Origin: Albugo candida
Lineage: Eukaryota > Oomycota > Peronosporomycetes > Albuginales > Albuginaceae
DNA length: 64,000 nucleotides
Assembly: GCA_905220665.1 (NCBI GenBank)
Contig: CAJNAR010000156.1
Span: forward strand, 310,001-374,000
Direction of reading: 5' to 3'
Under the pieces are notes generated by a model. That model worked only from the letters and a program-made list of their open reading frames with translations. It was not told the origin of the DNA and did no database searches. Numbering within the stretch: the first letter of the stretch is position 1; each line of letters begins with the position of its first letter. This document shows positions 11,901 to 23,134 of the stretch, one piece after another. Made by a program: the position numbers and the translations under genes.

Positions 11901-13084
11901 TCATACCTTTCGCGAGAAAGCGAACGCTCAGCTTCGAATGCTAAGGGAAGAGCTTGCAGAGGTGCAGGAGGATGTTCATCTTTTGGAAGCAAAAGCTGAC
12001 GCAATATCCACTCGACGCAAAGTCGATGTCCAAGGAGAGCTGAAGGAAGTTATCGACCAGCTCACAGCGATTCAGACTGAACAGAGGTCGGAGAATCAGA
12101 TGCTGGAAAGCTTGCAGACTGAAATGACCGAAATGAGCGAGAAATTGAGTCGACAGGAACATTGGAAGCGACAAATATTTGACAATTTGGAGTATCATCG
12201 CTTGAGAAAGGAATTGGACGCGTTGTATACGGCGAGAGATCGTTTGCAGAAGAAAATGGACGCTCTACCAGCCTTCCAAGCAGTTGAGAATGAGTTGGCT
12301 ACGCGTGAAAGCAGCGTGAATGCTTATCAAAGTCACATCGCAACACTTACTGGACGCAAGCAGCAGCTCGAGGAACAATCCCACGGCTTTCGGGTAGACC
12401 TATGCGGCAGTGAGTATGTGGGAATCGATGAACGATACCGACAAAAGCTGATTCAGTACGAGACGACCATGTTGGCTGTGAAGGATCTTGAGACGTATTA
12501 CAAGGCGCTGGATCATTCTTTGCTTCAGTACCATTCCAAGAAAATCGAAGAGATCAATTCGATCATTCGTACGCTTTGGCGGATCACATACAAAGGCCAA
12601 GATATCGATACCATTGAGCTGGTGAGTGGCCAAGATACGACAGAGACCAGCGTGACATTCAAAGCTGCGAGATCGTACAATTACCGAGTGGTTATGGTGA
12701 AAGGTAATGTTTCCATCGATATGCGCGGACGCTGTAGTGCTGGGCAAAAGGTGTTGGCTGCTCTTGTGATTCGATTGGCGCTTGCAGAGACATTTTGTCT
12801 TAATTGCGGGATCCTCGCGCTCGATGAGCCAACCACGAATTTGGACACGGAGAACAAGTACGGTCTTGCACAAGCGATCACCGAGTGCGTGAAATTGCAT
12901 CGTTCATTGAGAGATGAAATTGACTCGTGTTTGTAGCATTCTTCACGCTCGATCTTCCCAGCAAAATTTCCAGCTGATTTGTATCACGCACGATGAAGAG
13001 TTTGTGCAGATGCTCAGCCGAACGCAAATGCTGGATGGAAGCAGTCCTGAGTTCTACTTTCGGATCTCCCGCGAAGATATGTAA
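8970..13084 (+). CDS. RAD50: DNA double-strand-break repair ATPase RAD50
   Basis: Three exons, 8970-9208, 9258-12884 and 12937-13084, giving 1337 residues, close to the usual length of about 1300. The N-terminal ABC half has Walker [13 protein letters not shown] and the RAD50 block [11 protein letters not shown]. Two long coiled-coil arms follow. The zinc hook CPLCQRSM lies near residue 708, with both Cys of the CxxC present. The C-terminal half has the signature [20 protein letters not shown], Walker B with D-loop [11 protein letters not shown] and the H-loop [10 protein letters not shown]. The second intron (52 bp) was placed because splicing GA|C restores the conserved run [16 protein letters not shown]. 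Role: core of the MRE11-RAD50-NBS1 complex, tethering and resecting broken ends in the nucleus. Convergent with PUS7, with a 105-bp gap. Confidence 0.97.
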
Positions 13085-13189
13085 GGAATCCATTTAAACG
13101 CCTTCCTGACGACTCACTGTGTCGTTTGTTTGTAGCGGGAATAATCAATTTTGTAGCAAGATTGAACGATGTGAATGGAGTAATGGCAT

Positions 13190-15480
13190 TTAACACTCTA
13201 CGGCGACGTCCTTTTGGTCCAAAGTGACTTGTGCTTTGCATGTGCTTTCAATACAATTACTTTGTTGCTTCATCAGATCTCGAATCGCAATGGTGGCGTA
13301 CGATGAGCGTCCTACAGCCTTTCGGTTAGAAAAGATGTGGAGACAAAGGATGGACATCGTACCGAGCTCAAATTGCAGGCAGAGCGCCACCATCTTTCCA
13401 GTTGGGATCGAAGCTTGCACTGCTCGTTCTTGTAGTATATCCACATCCGTTGGAAATAGAGCGATCGATGGATCGTCATATCGTTTGATTTCGTACGCGA
13501 CATTCTTCGGCCTGCGTATTAAATGGCGATACGATCCAGGCAAATGATACTCAGAGCCCATCGCGTGGGTAAGTTTTTGGAAATTGACGTCTTCCGAAGA
13601 CATCAAATCATTGTAAAACCCGATGAGGGAATTCTGAGGATACTTGATATCGTATCCAGGCAGCGGTAACACGACGTCCTGAATTCGATACCGCTTTTGA
13701 TTCTCTTCCGTGACGACAATCGGAACGATCTCGCGGTCACCTTTCCGCTTCTTCCCGGCGTTTGTGTCGTTCTCTGCTTCTGGATCGACCATCAGATTCT
13801 CCTCCTCCACGCCGACATCAACATCAGACTCGAATACCAAATCGCCAAGAATTGGATACTCGGAGGAGAATTTCGTCAGTCGTTCGGACACGACTTTATT
13901 CCACACATAGCTCTGATACGAGTGCGTGTACATCTATTCACAGAAATGGAGCTTTCAGCATCACAATGGAGCAGCAATGAACTTACCATTCGTAAAGGCC
14001 TCGGGATACACTGAACAGCTTGGCCCCAGGCGCTGAGTCCATGACGTTCCAATCCTTGTAAAATGGCTCTTTCAGCGACGAGATACGGTGGAAATTCAAG
14101 CAGAGCGGCTTCTACGTTTTGATGCTGCTGAAATTTCTCTCGGGCTTGGTGGATTTTACTCGGGTCACCGGATTGAGGTCTCATGATCAAATCGATCGCT
14201 TCCTTGTGATTCTGACGCAATAACGCGCGGCCAATCTCATACGTTGGAATCGAACGGGTACCGAAGCGCTGGAGTCCGAAATAATTGATGAAACCATATT
14301 CTTTCCAGGCCGATATCGCCTCATGCAAAACCCCTTCCGAATCGCTAGACACTTGTCGAATTGTGATAGAAAACTGGTTTCCAATCAGATCTCCGAGCTT
14401 CAATTTCTCAGCCACAAAACGCGTATTACCGACAAGAAAATTGAACTCATCCAGCGATCGATCCAATCGATTCAGCCGCTCCAGCTGCTCTTTAGACCCA
14501 TGGTACAGCGTGCAACGCTGTGTTGTGACTCCGCGTTTATCTTTGGTACCCGCAAAGCCAAAATTACCGACTCGACATCGCATCGCGCGAGCAAGTGCTG
14601 CCATCACCACATTGGTGTCCATATTCCGTTTGTACAGAGTGAATTCGAGAAATTCCGGTCGATTTTTGTCCCATCGATTCGTTTCTCGTCGATCGACATC
14701 TTTGCGCTTCTTTCCCGATACAAATAAACGCCGAAGTCGGATTACAGAAATGCCTTTACTGTTTGCTATCGTGTCGGAAACAATAGCATGTCCGAAACGG
14801 ATCCGAACGCTTTGATGGATCCTCGTACGTGTGGCTTTGTCCTTCACTTCGGGCAGTAGGAATTCTTCCTGTAGCGCGGTGTCACTTTCCGCAGTGGTAT
14901 CTGAGCTATGGAGCATTTTGTGAAGGAATTGTGTCATTTGCTCAGCGATCGCGGCACTCTTAAGCTCAGTTGTCATCAGATCTTGTACCTCTTGAATTTT
15001 ACGTTTGGTTGAGATGTCTCTGTGTTGCTTTTTTAGTGATTTCCATAATGTGAAAATTGACTTGACAATTGTATCGAGTAAATTGGTTGCTTTTTTATTG
15101 TCTGAATGCGAGTCCGCTGGAAAAAATTGAGAGATTTTTTGGTGAAGTACCTCACAAAGTGTCTTTGGATTTGTCAATAATTTCGATGACGGCGTCGAAT
15201 GTCGCGGGAGTTCAGTGAGAGAAACGATTGTACCGTTGGTATCGACTTCGCGAACGATAAAGTCAGAGTATCGATGTTTCATTATGCCACTAAAGCCTGC
15301 AATGTTTGGGACTCGGAAACATTGTATCCCGACTGTGCGTTCATCTAACGTGACATGGACGCCGTCGTTGTAGCCAACACCACGAAATGACGCTAATGGG
15401 GCTCTCTGCCCACGATTTGGTTTATCGCGTGAGAATTTTGAACGTTTAGAGACATGACGACCTCTAACCTGAGGTTTCAT
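13190..15480 (-). CDS. TruD/PUS7-family pseudouridine synthase, copy 1
   Basis: Three exons (15480-13987, 13933-13363, 13311-13190), 728 residues. The 51-bp second intron is in frame. It is supported by comparison with the paralogue at 24156-26482, which lacks those residues, leaving AL.L.F..........AIRDLMKQ aligned without a gap. TruD signatures: YSDFIVREVD, RPEFLEFTLYKRNMDT, the catalytic motif FAGTKDKRGVTTQRC near residue 313 with the catalytic Asp present, GNQFSITIR, FINYFGLQRFGT and SYQSYVWNKV. Role: isomerises uridine to pseudouridine in tRNA and other RNAs (PUS7 also acts on snRNA and mRNA). The N-terminus is Arg/Lys-rich. An upstream in-frame ATG near 15655 would add about 58 residues, but I chose 15480 by analogy with copy 2. 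Confidence 0.92.
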
Positions 15481-15836
15481 TGTGTCAGGAGAAAGGAGAG
15501 AATGCGCTGCTTTGTGTAAGTTTGACTGCAAAAACCGATGTAAAGGAGGTAGAGATTTATGCGATCGATAGGTACGCAGCTTTGTAATCGAAAAAAGCGC
15601 TTGTATAGTCTCGATAGTAGCTGTTGAATGTTGGCGACGGAGGAGCAGTGCCATCCAACAATTCCAGTGACATGGTTTATATAACCGATATACAACAGAT
15701 AACAAAAAGATTAAAATGAAAGCTGTATGCTGACGCGTTGAGTACACAGTGTACTGCTATTGCGATTACTTTTGAAATACTTTCAAATGAATCTTCTTCC
15801 TCTGAAGAAAGCATCTGACATTACGTTGGATCGAAC

Positions 15837-16151
15837 TTACCACTTTGTCAATGCGTCACGTTCCACTTGGAGCTTCTCGGCTTCTTGTACCTTTTCATAA
15901 AGATAATTATCAAATGGTCGTTGTACTTGTTGCAATTCCTCGGTCAAATACGATCGTTTAAGTCCACAATCTGCGGCGCGCGCGATTCGACGAGTGCGTC
16001 CAAGATAGTCTTTTTTCTTCAGCCAGCTTAGCGCAGTAACAACCTCAGGGGTATCCACAAGAACATCGTCGTATTTTAAGCCATACTGTGTCAGCGATTC
16101 ACCCACTTTCTTTCTGTACAAAGCCGCAACTTTGGCAATTAGTTTTGACAT
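15837..16151 (-). CDS. QCR7: Cytochrome bc1 complex subunit 7 (QCR7/UQCRB, 14 kDa)
   Basis: Intronless, 104 residues. Matches the small bc1 subunit family: YGLKYDDVLVDTPEVVTAL, then RTRRIARAADCGLKRSYL and the acidic/basic tail FDNYLYEKVQEAEKLQVERDAL. Human and yeast forms are 111 and 127 residues, so this is slightly short. The stop TAA overlaps a good donor (TG|gtaagt), so a small extra 3' exon is possible, but none is convincing. Role: matrix-side subunit of mitochondrial complex III, needed for its assembly. No cleavable presequence is evident, as is usual for this subunit. Head-to-head with DPH4, 101 bp apart. Confidence 0.82.
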   Translation of the reverse strand: MSKLIAKVAALYRKKVGESLTQYGLKYDDVLVDTPEVVTALSWLKKKDYLGRTRRIARAADCGLKRSYLTEELQQVQRPFDNYLYEKVQEAEKLQVERDALTKW

Positions 16152-16252
16152 TTTCGTTTCTTTTTTTTATGGCGACGACCCTCTAATTGATCATTTACTG
16201 TCGATAACAATAGAAACTACATATTTAGCCGTGTTATTTACATCATCTACAA
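16152..16252. promoter_or_regulatory. Bidirectional promoter between QCR7 and DPH4
   Basis: Only 101 bp separate the two divergent start codons. Any promoter elements for both genes must lie in this A/T-rich gap or inside the reading frames. No defined motif is visible. Confidence 0.5.
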
Positions 16253-16702
16253 ATGACGCTATATGACATCCTTGGTGTGAGCCCGACTTCGACGGCGAAA
16301 GATATAAGAACCGCTTTCCGGACGAAAGCGAGAAAAATTCATCCAGATAAAAGGCAACTAAATGATAATAAGTATGACGACTCCAGTGAGGCATCATTCG
16401 TTGAGCTACAGCAAGCGTATGACGTGCTTGGTGATGAGAAATGTCGACAGGAATACGATAAAACCTTATTGCATAAATCTACAACCAGTGCTCGAATATC
16501 TCAAATAGTCTTCTTAGATGAGCTACAGGCAACTCAAGTGGATACGTTAGAAGGTACTTCAACTTGCTATTCAGTTGCATGTCGCTGTGGTGATGCTTAC
16601 CGGATATGGGACGAAGAACTAGAAGAAGACATAGACATAGTTCCCTGTGACGGCTGCTCACTCTATATCAGGATCAAAACACGCCAATCAGTTTGTTACT
16701 AG
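16253..16702 (+). CDS. DPH4: Diphthamide biosynthesis J-protein DPH4 (DNAJC24)
   Basis: Intronless, 149 residues. An N-terminal J domain (YDILGVSPTSTAKDIRTAFR, then the HPD motif in KIHPDKRQ, then AYDVLGDEKCRQEYD) is joined to a C-terminal CSL/DPH-type zinc finger (CRCGDAYRI and VPCDGCSLYIRI, a CxC plus CxxC set). This two-domain layout and length are diagnostic for DPH4. Role: iron-binding co-chaperone in the first steps of diphthamide synthesis on the conserved His of elongation factor 2. It adds to the translation theme of this window. Confidence 0.95.
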   Translation: MTLYDILGVSPTSTAKDIRTAFRTKARKIHPDKRQLNDNKYDDSSEASFVELQQAYDVLGDEKCRQEYDKTLLHKSTTSARISQIVFLDELQATQVDTLEGTSTCYSVACRCGDAYRIWDEELEEDIDIVPCDGCSLYIRIKTRQSVCY

Positions 16703-16871
16703 GAGATTGAGAAACTCGGCTATCAACTTCAAGATACGAATATTCTTCCGTCATGAATGTTTGTCAGATGCTGCAGGCAGATTACAGTCGTTTATGATTA
16801 TGCATTTTGTTGAGTAATTGTGTCTCAGAACAATCGCTCCTTCAGCATGGCGAGATACAAACCAACGTTCA

Positions 16872-18760
16872 CTAGTAACGATATAATTTTGCTGCCTTAG
16901 TTTTCTCCAAATCGACTTTGTGGCCAAATAGCTCACGGATATTATCGATTCGATATTTGATCATCGTTGGTCGCTCGAGAGATAATCCCCACGCGATGAC
17001 ACGAACGTCTTTCGGCAGTCCCATTGGAAGTAGCATCTCGGGACGGAACACACCAGAATTGCCAATCTCAGTCCATTTTTTTAGATCTGGATGGAACGCA
17101 AATATCTCCATACTAGGTTCAGTATAAGGATTGTACGCCGGCTTGAAACGCATTTTTGTGATCCCTTCACGCAAAGGTGAGTATCAAGTGGTGAAAGTAA
17201 GCAAGAAAATACCGATTTTCTTGAAGAAAGCTTCGATAATTCCAATGAGGTCGCCCAAAGACAGATTGTAATCCGCTACTACGCCTTCGACCTGATGAAA
17301 TTCAGCGAGATGTGTTGCGTCCATATTTTCGTTGCGAAATACTCGATCGATTGAGAAATACTTTCTAGGCTGGAATCCTTCTGGTTGCTACGAGTAGTGT
17401 AAAGTTAGACGCCAATACAGACAAGTGTACGTATGACCAACGTTTGCCAATTTGTACAGCATCTGGGCAGAAATCGCGGTTGTATGTGTGCGTAAGACGT
17501 TTTCCATCGAAGTTTCTCGTTTAAACGCGCCACTTCCATGACTACCACGTGAACGTCAGCATCGGAACTACAGATGGAAGGAAATACTTACCCAATTGAT
17601 CCGTGTCCTCCGTGCTCGTGCATCTCTTTCACCCTTTCGTAATAGTCTTCTGGGACTCGATGGCACGTGGAAGGTTCTACGTTTGACAGCGAGTCATTAG
17701 CTCAACTGTTGAAACACTAGGCTTTAAAGCTTGCTTGTTAAGAAAAAAGTGTCATGAGCATCTCGAGCTGGATGAGATTGTGGCTGAAATAGCGAGTCAA
17801 AGTTCCAAAAACTGCTTTCCACGAATCGATTTGTTGGCATTTCCTCAAAGCTAGACCAATAAAGCGTCAGCAATTGAAGAAGAGCGAGAACAAGAAATGT
17901 ACCCCATGTCCATCAACACACGTCGAAATTCACTTCGTACTTTCAACAAGGGATGCAGGTATCCTCCACCAATTGGTAGCCCCAACGTATTAAAATTATA
18001 AGGCTTAAAAGTTTCTGTTCGCCAAGCACCACTATCGATACATTTGGGTCAATTTGGATTCACAGTATGGAGTTTGATACTTACTCTTCCAACAATTCTT
18101 TTGTCAGCCCTGAAGCCTGTTTTTTGCGTTTCAGTGCAAAATGGACTCCTTTGGTGATCTTATACGATTTTCGCGTTCGTGTTTCCAGCAGATTACGTCG
18201 TTTCAATGCCTTCGCCTCATCCGGAGTAAGTGACGCAATTGACCCTTGAGCCTTTTCAACGCGCATTAAGGTGTCTGTGACTTCATCTTGAATAGAATCT
18301 AGCTACATTTCGTGCAGGCAAATGAGATATTGGTTGGTAAACAGCTCTTGTAAGATCCACGCACATTCCGATAGAACCTTCCGGTCACTTTGTCGAAGCG
18401 AATCCATTTATTCTTCATGCAAACTCCTTGTCCAACTTTAAAGACGGAGGATCCCAAACTCGCTTCTAGTTCCGTGCGTACTGTCCCTTGGTCTTTCGAT
18501 ACAGCGTGGAAGACCATATATTCCGGTGAGCCATGTTGCATGAATTCTTTAGCTTCGTCTTTGATGATGTAGAAAGATACTGTGAGCTCTTGGCTCTGCA
18601 CAAACGCATCGACCATAAGCGATTTCATTACGCCGATAATGACTTCATGCGGAAAATTATTCTCTATGGAGTATGCGTATGTGTCTGCAATCTCATTATC
18701 GGAATGGAGTGTGTGAAGAATGGCTGCTTCGATGCGCTGTTTCTCATCTATTTCGCTCAT
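16872..18760 (-). CDS. FARSA: Cytosolic phenylalanyl-tRNA synthetase alpha subunit
   Basis: Eight exons by my reading: 18760-18365, 18302-18085, 18031-17903, 17850-17735, 17676-17592, 17541-17442, 17387-17213 and 17164-16872. Together they give 503 residues (human FARSA is 508). The N-terminal winged-helix region is followed by the class II catalytic core: [105 protein letters not shown] and the motif 3 ATP site [14 protein letters not shown]. Role: with the beta subunit it charges tRNA-Phe. Six introns are GT-AG. The fourth (17677-17734) reads best with a GC donor. Divergent from PDK1. Confidence 0.95.
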
Positions 18761-19516
18761 TTGGCTGCAGAATCGCCACCAATCGAGAGCGAATTTAGCC
18801 TAAGTTCGCGCCGTACGATGCGAATTCTGTCATACAGAAGTATCGTCAAAATGCATCGACAAGAAGGTTCTGCCAGCAATAATTGCGTGGTTTTTCCTGG
18901 TACTAAATTGTAATGTACTGCTACTGCATTTCTATGCGCCAAGGGCGCATGCAAACGGAAGTATACGGGACATCAGAATTTGCTTTCAAATCGAATGAAA
19001 TTAGCGATCAGCGTTGTCACAAAATTAATCGCTTATTTATTGATCGAAATCAACGACGCAATGAAATTTTGCCTCGTCACGTATCACGTACGTATGTCGA
19101 CTGAAAGGTGCTCAACGCCTAAATAACTGATTACCATCCCTTCAATCGAATGATTATGAGCATCAATCACATTCAGAGATCATCAGCTTTCATAAAAGCG
19201 AGAAAGCATATGCAGAGCGGAACGATTATGATTACATTTACACTACTCATCGAACAGTTATAAGCGCTTAATGGATGGAAAAAGTCGATGTATCGTAGTG
19301 GAATAAGGAGCATTACGTACACCACACCACTCAAGTACAGCGGTGTTTTTACCGATATCATTTTACTTATTTTGACGTCTCAGCTCACGCGTTCTACTGA
19401 GCACACTTTAATTCTTGTATATGCTTTGCTCCACATCATTTGCGACCTCCTACTGCTACCTATAATCAAAGACCGCTACTCCAAAAACACTATACTATAA
19501 TCTCAATACAATAAAA
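18761..19516. other. Intergenic region between FARSA and PDK1 starts
   Basis: About 755 bp with no supported gene. A 70-codon plus-strand frame at 19288-19500 is hydrophobic but has no family signature, and I do not call it. The region must contain the divergent FARSA and PDK1 promoters. Confidence 0.45.
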
Positions 19517-21636
19517 ATGCAGGAATCCTCGTCATTGCCATCCTCATCATCAGGCAATCATAATTGCAGCCTCTGTACTGTATCCTTGACTGATCTATGC
19601 TTGATATCAGGACCCGCGAGCAATCGAAGCTGCAAGAAACCTTCCTCAGCCGATTTTATGTTTGGCACCACACTTGGCGAAGGAGCTTATGCGAGAGTAT
19701 GAATACCTCCTACTCGACTGCGAAAATGCGGAAAAAAGCTTACTGATTGCTACTTAGGTCGTTCATGCGCGTATGAAAGACACTGGAATGGAATATGCAG
19801 TGAAAATCATGGAAAAGCGGTTCATTAAGAAGGAAAAAAAAGTCAAATTTGTGATGATGGAACGAAAAGTCTTCTCCAAAGTTTCACATGACCGTATTGT
19901 CAAGCTTTACTTTACATTTCAGGTTTGGAGTGTGCATTTGAATCGAAAGGAATCGACTTCATTCTTTGTTTAGGATGAGAATTATCTTTATATGGTGATG
20001 GAATTATGTCGTGGTGGTGAATTGCTGGATGTGATCACGTACGTATAGTGTCTCTGCTGCGGAGGACGTCTCCACGTATGCGAATGATTAGGAAGAAGCA
20101 TCAAGAACAAGAAGCTCTCGGCTTGAAAGATCGAGCGTGTTCTTTGGATATCGTCCGGTTCTTTATCGCTGAAATTGTGGTCGCGTTGCAATACTTGCAT
20201 TCGAACGTAAGTCCTCTTGTCGCCTCATGACAATCGTGCTGAGTATCTGGATGCAGGGAGTGATCCATCGTGATCTCAAGCCAGAAAATATCTTGCTGTG
20301 GTTAGTTTGCCGCTAGTACCGTCACAAAGATCTTTATGAAGAATTTGTAGTGAAAACGGACATATCAAGATAACTGATTTTGGAACAGCAAAGGTGCATT
20401 CACACTTGGAGAGTTGAATTGCGATACTGACGGATTTGTTGGCAGGATGAGACGGAAGAACACAAGCACAATACGTTTTGTGGAACTGCCGAATTCGTTT
20501 CGCCTGAAGTACTTCGAGATCATGAGGCTTCCAGAGGGTGTGATTTGTGGGCTTTAGCTTGTATGATTTTTCAAATGCTAGTCGGAAGGCCGATTTTTCG
20601 TGCGGAAAATGAATACCTGACATTCCAGCAGATATTGAATCATCCTGCCGAGGATTTTCGGTACCCTGAGGGATTCCCAGAAGTGGCAAAAGACTTGATT
20701 GATAGAATCTTGATACAGGATCCTAATGACCGGCTAGGAACTGGCTCAGCAGGAGATGGGAACGGGTATGAAGCTCTCAAATCACATCCTTTTTTTGAAG
20801 GTATCTGTTGGGATTCCATCGGATCGGAAGTCTCTCCTTATATACCTCATGTTGCCAAGCTGCCACCAACGGATAATGTACGCACTCCACCCTCATTTTT
20901 ATAATCTGACATCGCTGCAATAGGATGGGGCTACTGAAGACTGGTTGTTCGCAGGTGTCGCCACTGAGCTTCAAGTTTCATCGGGCTTGGTTGCCGAACC
21001 TCTTATCGAGTATGACTCTTCTTTTTTGTGGTTATTGGTCTCGCTAATGGGCTGAGGATAGATGCAGAACCAGTGGTGACAACGTATGCGCTTCAGTGGA
21101 TGTTTTAGAGGTTGCACGTCAAAAAGCAGCCGCGCCACCACCTCCGATCGTCCGCACAAGCTCCCTCTGGTACGCTATCTTTCTCCGTTTTCTCAATGTC
21201 CAAGCCGCTAAAAGCAGTATTCTAGGAATCGCTTCTTATTAGATGATGAGCTGATTAGAATGTGCGGTCTGATCAGCAAACGAAAAGGTCTTTTCTCCAA
21301 GAAGCGGCAGTTGATCCTCACATCCAAGCCGCGACTCATTTATATCGACCCGGCACGGATGAAGCAAAAAGGTTGGAATCTCTGATGTTTTCTTTGATCA
21401 ATCACGTTTTTATCTTCTCATCAGGCGAAATCCCCTGGTCGAAAAATCTGTATGTTCAGTCGAAAAGCACCACTGCCTTTGATGTTGTCACGGTATGTCA
21501 TGTGTTCTACTTTGGACCTTTGGCTCATTGAATGTGTATGTGGTAGCCAAATCGTGTCTACCACCTGAACGATCTGGTCAATGGGTCACGAAAGTGGATC
21601 GATGCGATCAATTCAGTGCTAGTTCGAGCCATTTAG
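19517..21636 (+). CDS. PDK1: 3-phosphoinositide-dependent protein kinase 1 (AGC kinase with PH domain)
   Basis: Twelve exons: 19517-19696, 19758-19922, 19974-20038, 20092-20206, 20257-20300, 20351-20393, 20446-20877, 20924-21009, 21062-21169, 21226-21371, 21425-21492 and 21547-21636. The total is 513 residues with consistent phases. Kinase landmarks: glycine loop GTTLGEGAYARV, VAIK-type Lys in YAVKIMEK, HRDLKPENILL, DFGTAK, activation loop NTFCGTAEFVSPEVL and CDLWALACMIFQMLVG. The C-terminal PH domain (CGLISKRKGLFSKKRQLIL, GEIPWS, PNRVYHL) is typical of PDK1. Role: phosphorylates the activation loop of AGC kinases at membranes rich in PIP3 or PI(3,4)P2. Introns are 47-61 bp. Confidence 0.95.
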
Positions 21637-21780
21637 ATAGACTCTATCTTTCCGGGAGGATTTGGAGTGGGCAGACAACGACATAGTGCTATCGATATAT
21701 TTTGTTTACTTGTAATAAAACTAGCAATCAAAAATATAGAATGCGGTGATGTATTGTACCAATCCCAGCGCTTTTAGTAA

Positions 21781-22401
21781 CTATTCATCATCCTCCTCGC
21801 CGGCGCCTACATCGTGAATATTGAAGTATCGGATCTGATACGATTGACGATCGGATGCAATCACATGCAAGTAATCTCGCAATTGCTGCTTCTTGAGGTA
21901 CTTTTTGGTCAGATACTTGAGATATCGCTTCGAAAAAGGAATTGTGGAGACGATAGTCAGCTTTGCATTTGCACGCGAAATTGTGACTGAATCTCCGAGA
22001 ACACCAGCCTTCCCATTCACTTTGATTCGATCGTGCAAGAACTTTTCAAATGACGAAGTATCTAAAACACGATCGTTGACGGGAATCGTGCAATCGACTG
22101 TGAACTTTAACACTTGTTTTTTACTCAATTTCTTTCCGTTGTTCTATCGGCAGAAACAATAAAAAGCGTTAGACAGGTACGCGCAATAAGAAAACGCTGT
22201 CACCCAAAGTGAGATGCTGCAGTACAGAGAGTTATCAGCTTGCGGACACTTGACCACTGCATCATGAGTTTTGTCCGATGCACGGATTGCCCGGGCAGAG
22301 ACGGTGATGCTGTGTGCACAAAAGAACACACAATAACCCTCTGCAGCTAGCAACGCACACTGGGAGCACGTAATTTATTCACATACTGCTGGTGGAGCCA
22401 T
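21781..22401 (-). CDS. RPL22: 60S ribosomal protein eL22
   Basis: Two exons: a 15-base first exon (22401-22387, MAPPA) and 22143-21781, giving 125 residues. The 243-bp intron is the longest in any called gene here. Without it the reading would start at a TTG, and the spliced N-terminus [19 protein letters not shown] matches the family. Signatures: [50 protein letters not shown] and the acidic tail EEDDE. Role: structural protein of the large ribosomal subunit. Divergent from the P2 gene across 298 bp. Confidence 0.94.
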
Positions 22402-22699
22402 GGTACTTTGATTGGGATTGGCAAAGGATATGCGATAACGACTAAATGTGGTTGGAAGTACAGCAACCACTTATTCTCTGCGTGATGATTGGTGATTAAT
22501 AGACATAGCATTGATTGGTCTATAATCCAGATGATACCGGATTTAGATGAAGTTACCGGTACGATTTTGGGTGGTGATCGTGCAAAGTCATTCATCTTGT
22601 GTCTGGTGGAATTGCTTTAATCGACCTTAAATTGATACAAGGTACGATGTAAAAGCAGCCTCTTCGATAGCTTTGTTAACACCCTTTCGGAATGTGTAG
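22402..22699. promoter_or_regulatory. Bidirectional region between eL22 and P2 ribosomal protein genes
   Basis: 298 bp between head-to-head start codons of two ribosomal protein genes. This arrangement would allow co-regulation. No TATA box or named ribosomal-protein motif is clear. Confidence 0.5.
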
Positions 22700-23044
22700 A
22701 TGCGTTACATTGCTGCCTACTTACTCGCTGTTCTTGGTGGAAACGAGTCACCATCGGCCGCAAATATCGAAAAGATCCTCAATTCCGTTGGTATTGAGAT
22801 CGACTCGGAACGACTGGAAAAAGTGATTTCCGAGCTATCTGGAAAATCGATCGATCAGATCATTGCCGATGGATCTAAGAAACTGGCGACTTTCGGAGGT
22901 GGTGCTGGTGCTGGTCCTTCTACCAGCGCTGATGCGGCTGCATCTGGTGCACCAGCCGAGGAGAAAGCTGAGGTGAAAGAAGAGGCAGAAGAGGTTGACA
23001 TTGGCGGAGGCTTAAGCATGTTTGACGATGATGACGACTACTAG
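22700..23044 (+). CDS. RPLP2: 60S acidic ribosomal protein P2
   Basis: Intronless, 114 residues. The dimerisation domain MRYIAAYLLAVLGGNESPSA and ILNSVGIEIDSERLEKVISEL is typical of P2, followed by the Ala/Gly/Glu-rich hinge (AAASGAPAEEKAEVKEEAEE). The tail reads DIGGGLSMFDDDDDY instead of the common EESDDDMGFGLFD-type end. Role: stalk protein that recruits translational GTPases such as eEF2. Convergent with RAB28, 91 bp apart. Confidence 0.93.
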   Translation: MRYIAAYLLAVLGGNESPSAANIEKILNSVGIEIDSERLEKVISELSGKSIDQIIADGSKKLATFGGGAGAGPSTSADAAASGAPAEEKAEVKEEAEEVDIGGGLSMFDDDDDY

Positions 23045-23134
23045 ACCCAACGTAGCTTGGTAATTGTCACTATCGATCAAATAGTCAAACGTGTCAAATT
23101 ACAAATTTGTTTAGACTTCACTCTATGAGTAGAA

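Noticed and set aside
11615..12900. Long minus-strand frames inside RAD50 (129 and 166 codons)
   Set aside because: Antisense of the coiled-coil and C-terminal ATPase coding sequence. No independent support.
13312..13362. Coding insertion in PUS7 copy 1 instead of an intron
   Set aside because: The 51 bases are in frame, but GT-AG ends and exact gap-free alignment with the paralogue after removal favour an intron.
14285..14815. Plus-strand frame of 176 codons inside PUS7 copy 1
   Set aside because: Shadow of the conserved TruD core on the other strand.
15837..15840. Extra 3' exon of QCR7 (good donor at the stop)
   Set aside because: No downstream acceptor gives a family-like tail, and the 104-residue reading already ends like the family.
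19288..19500. Small hydrophobic protein gene upstream of PDK1
   Set aside because: 70 codons, weak start context, no family match, and ends just before PDK1. Insufficient support.
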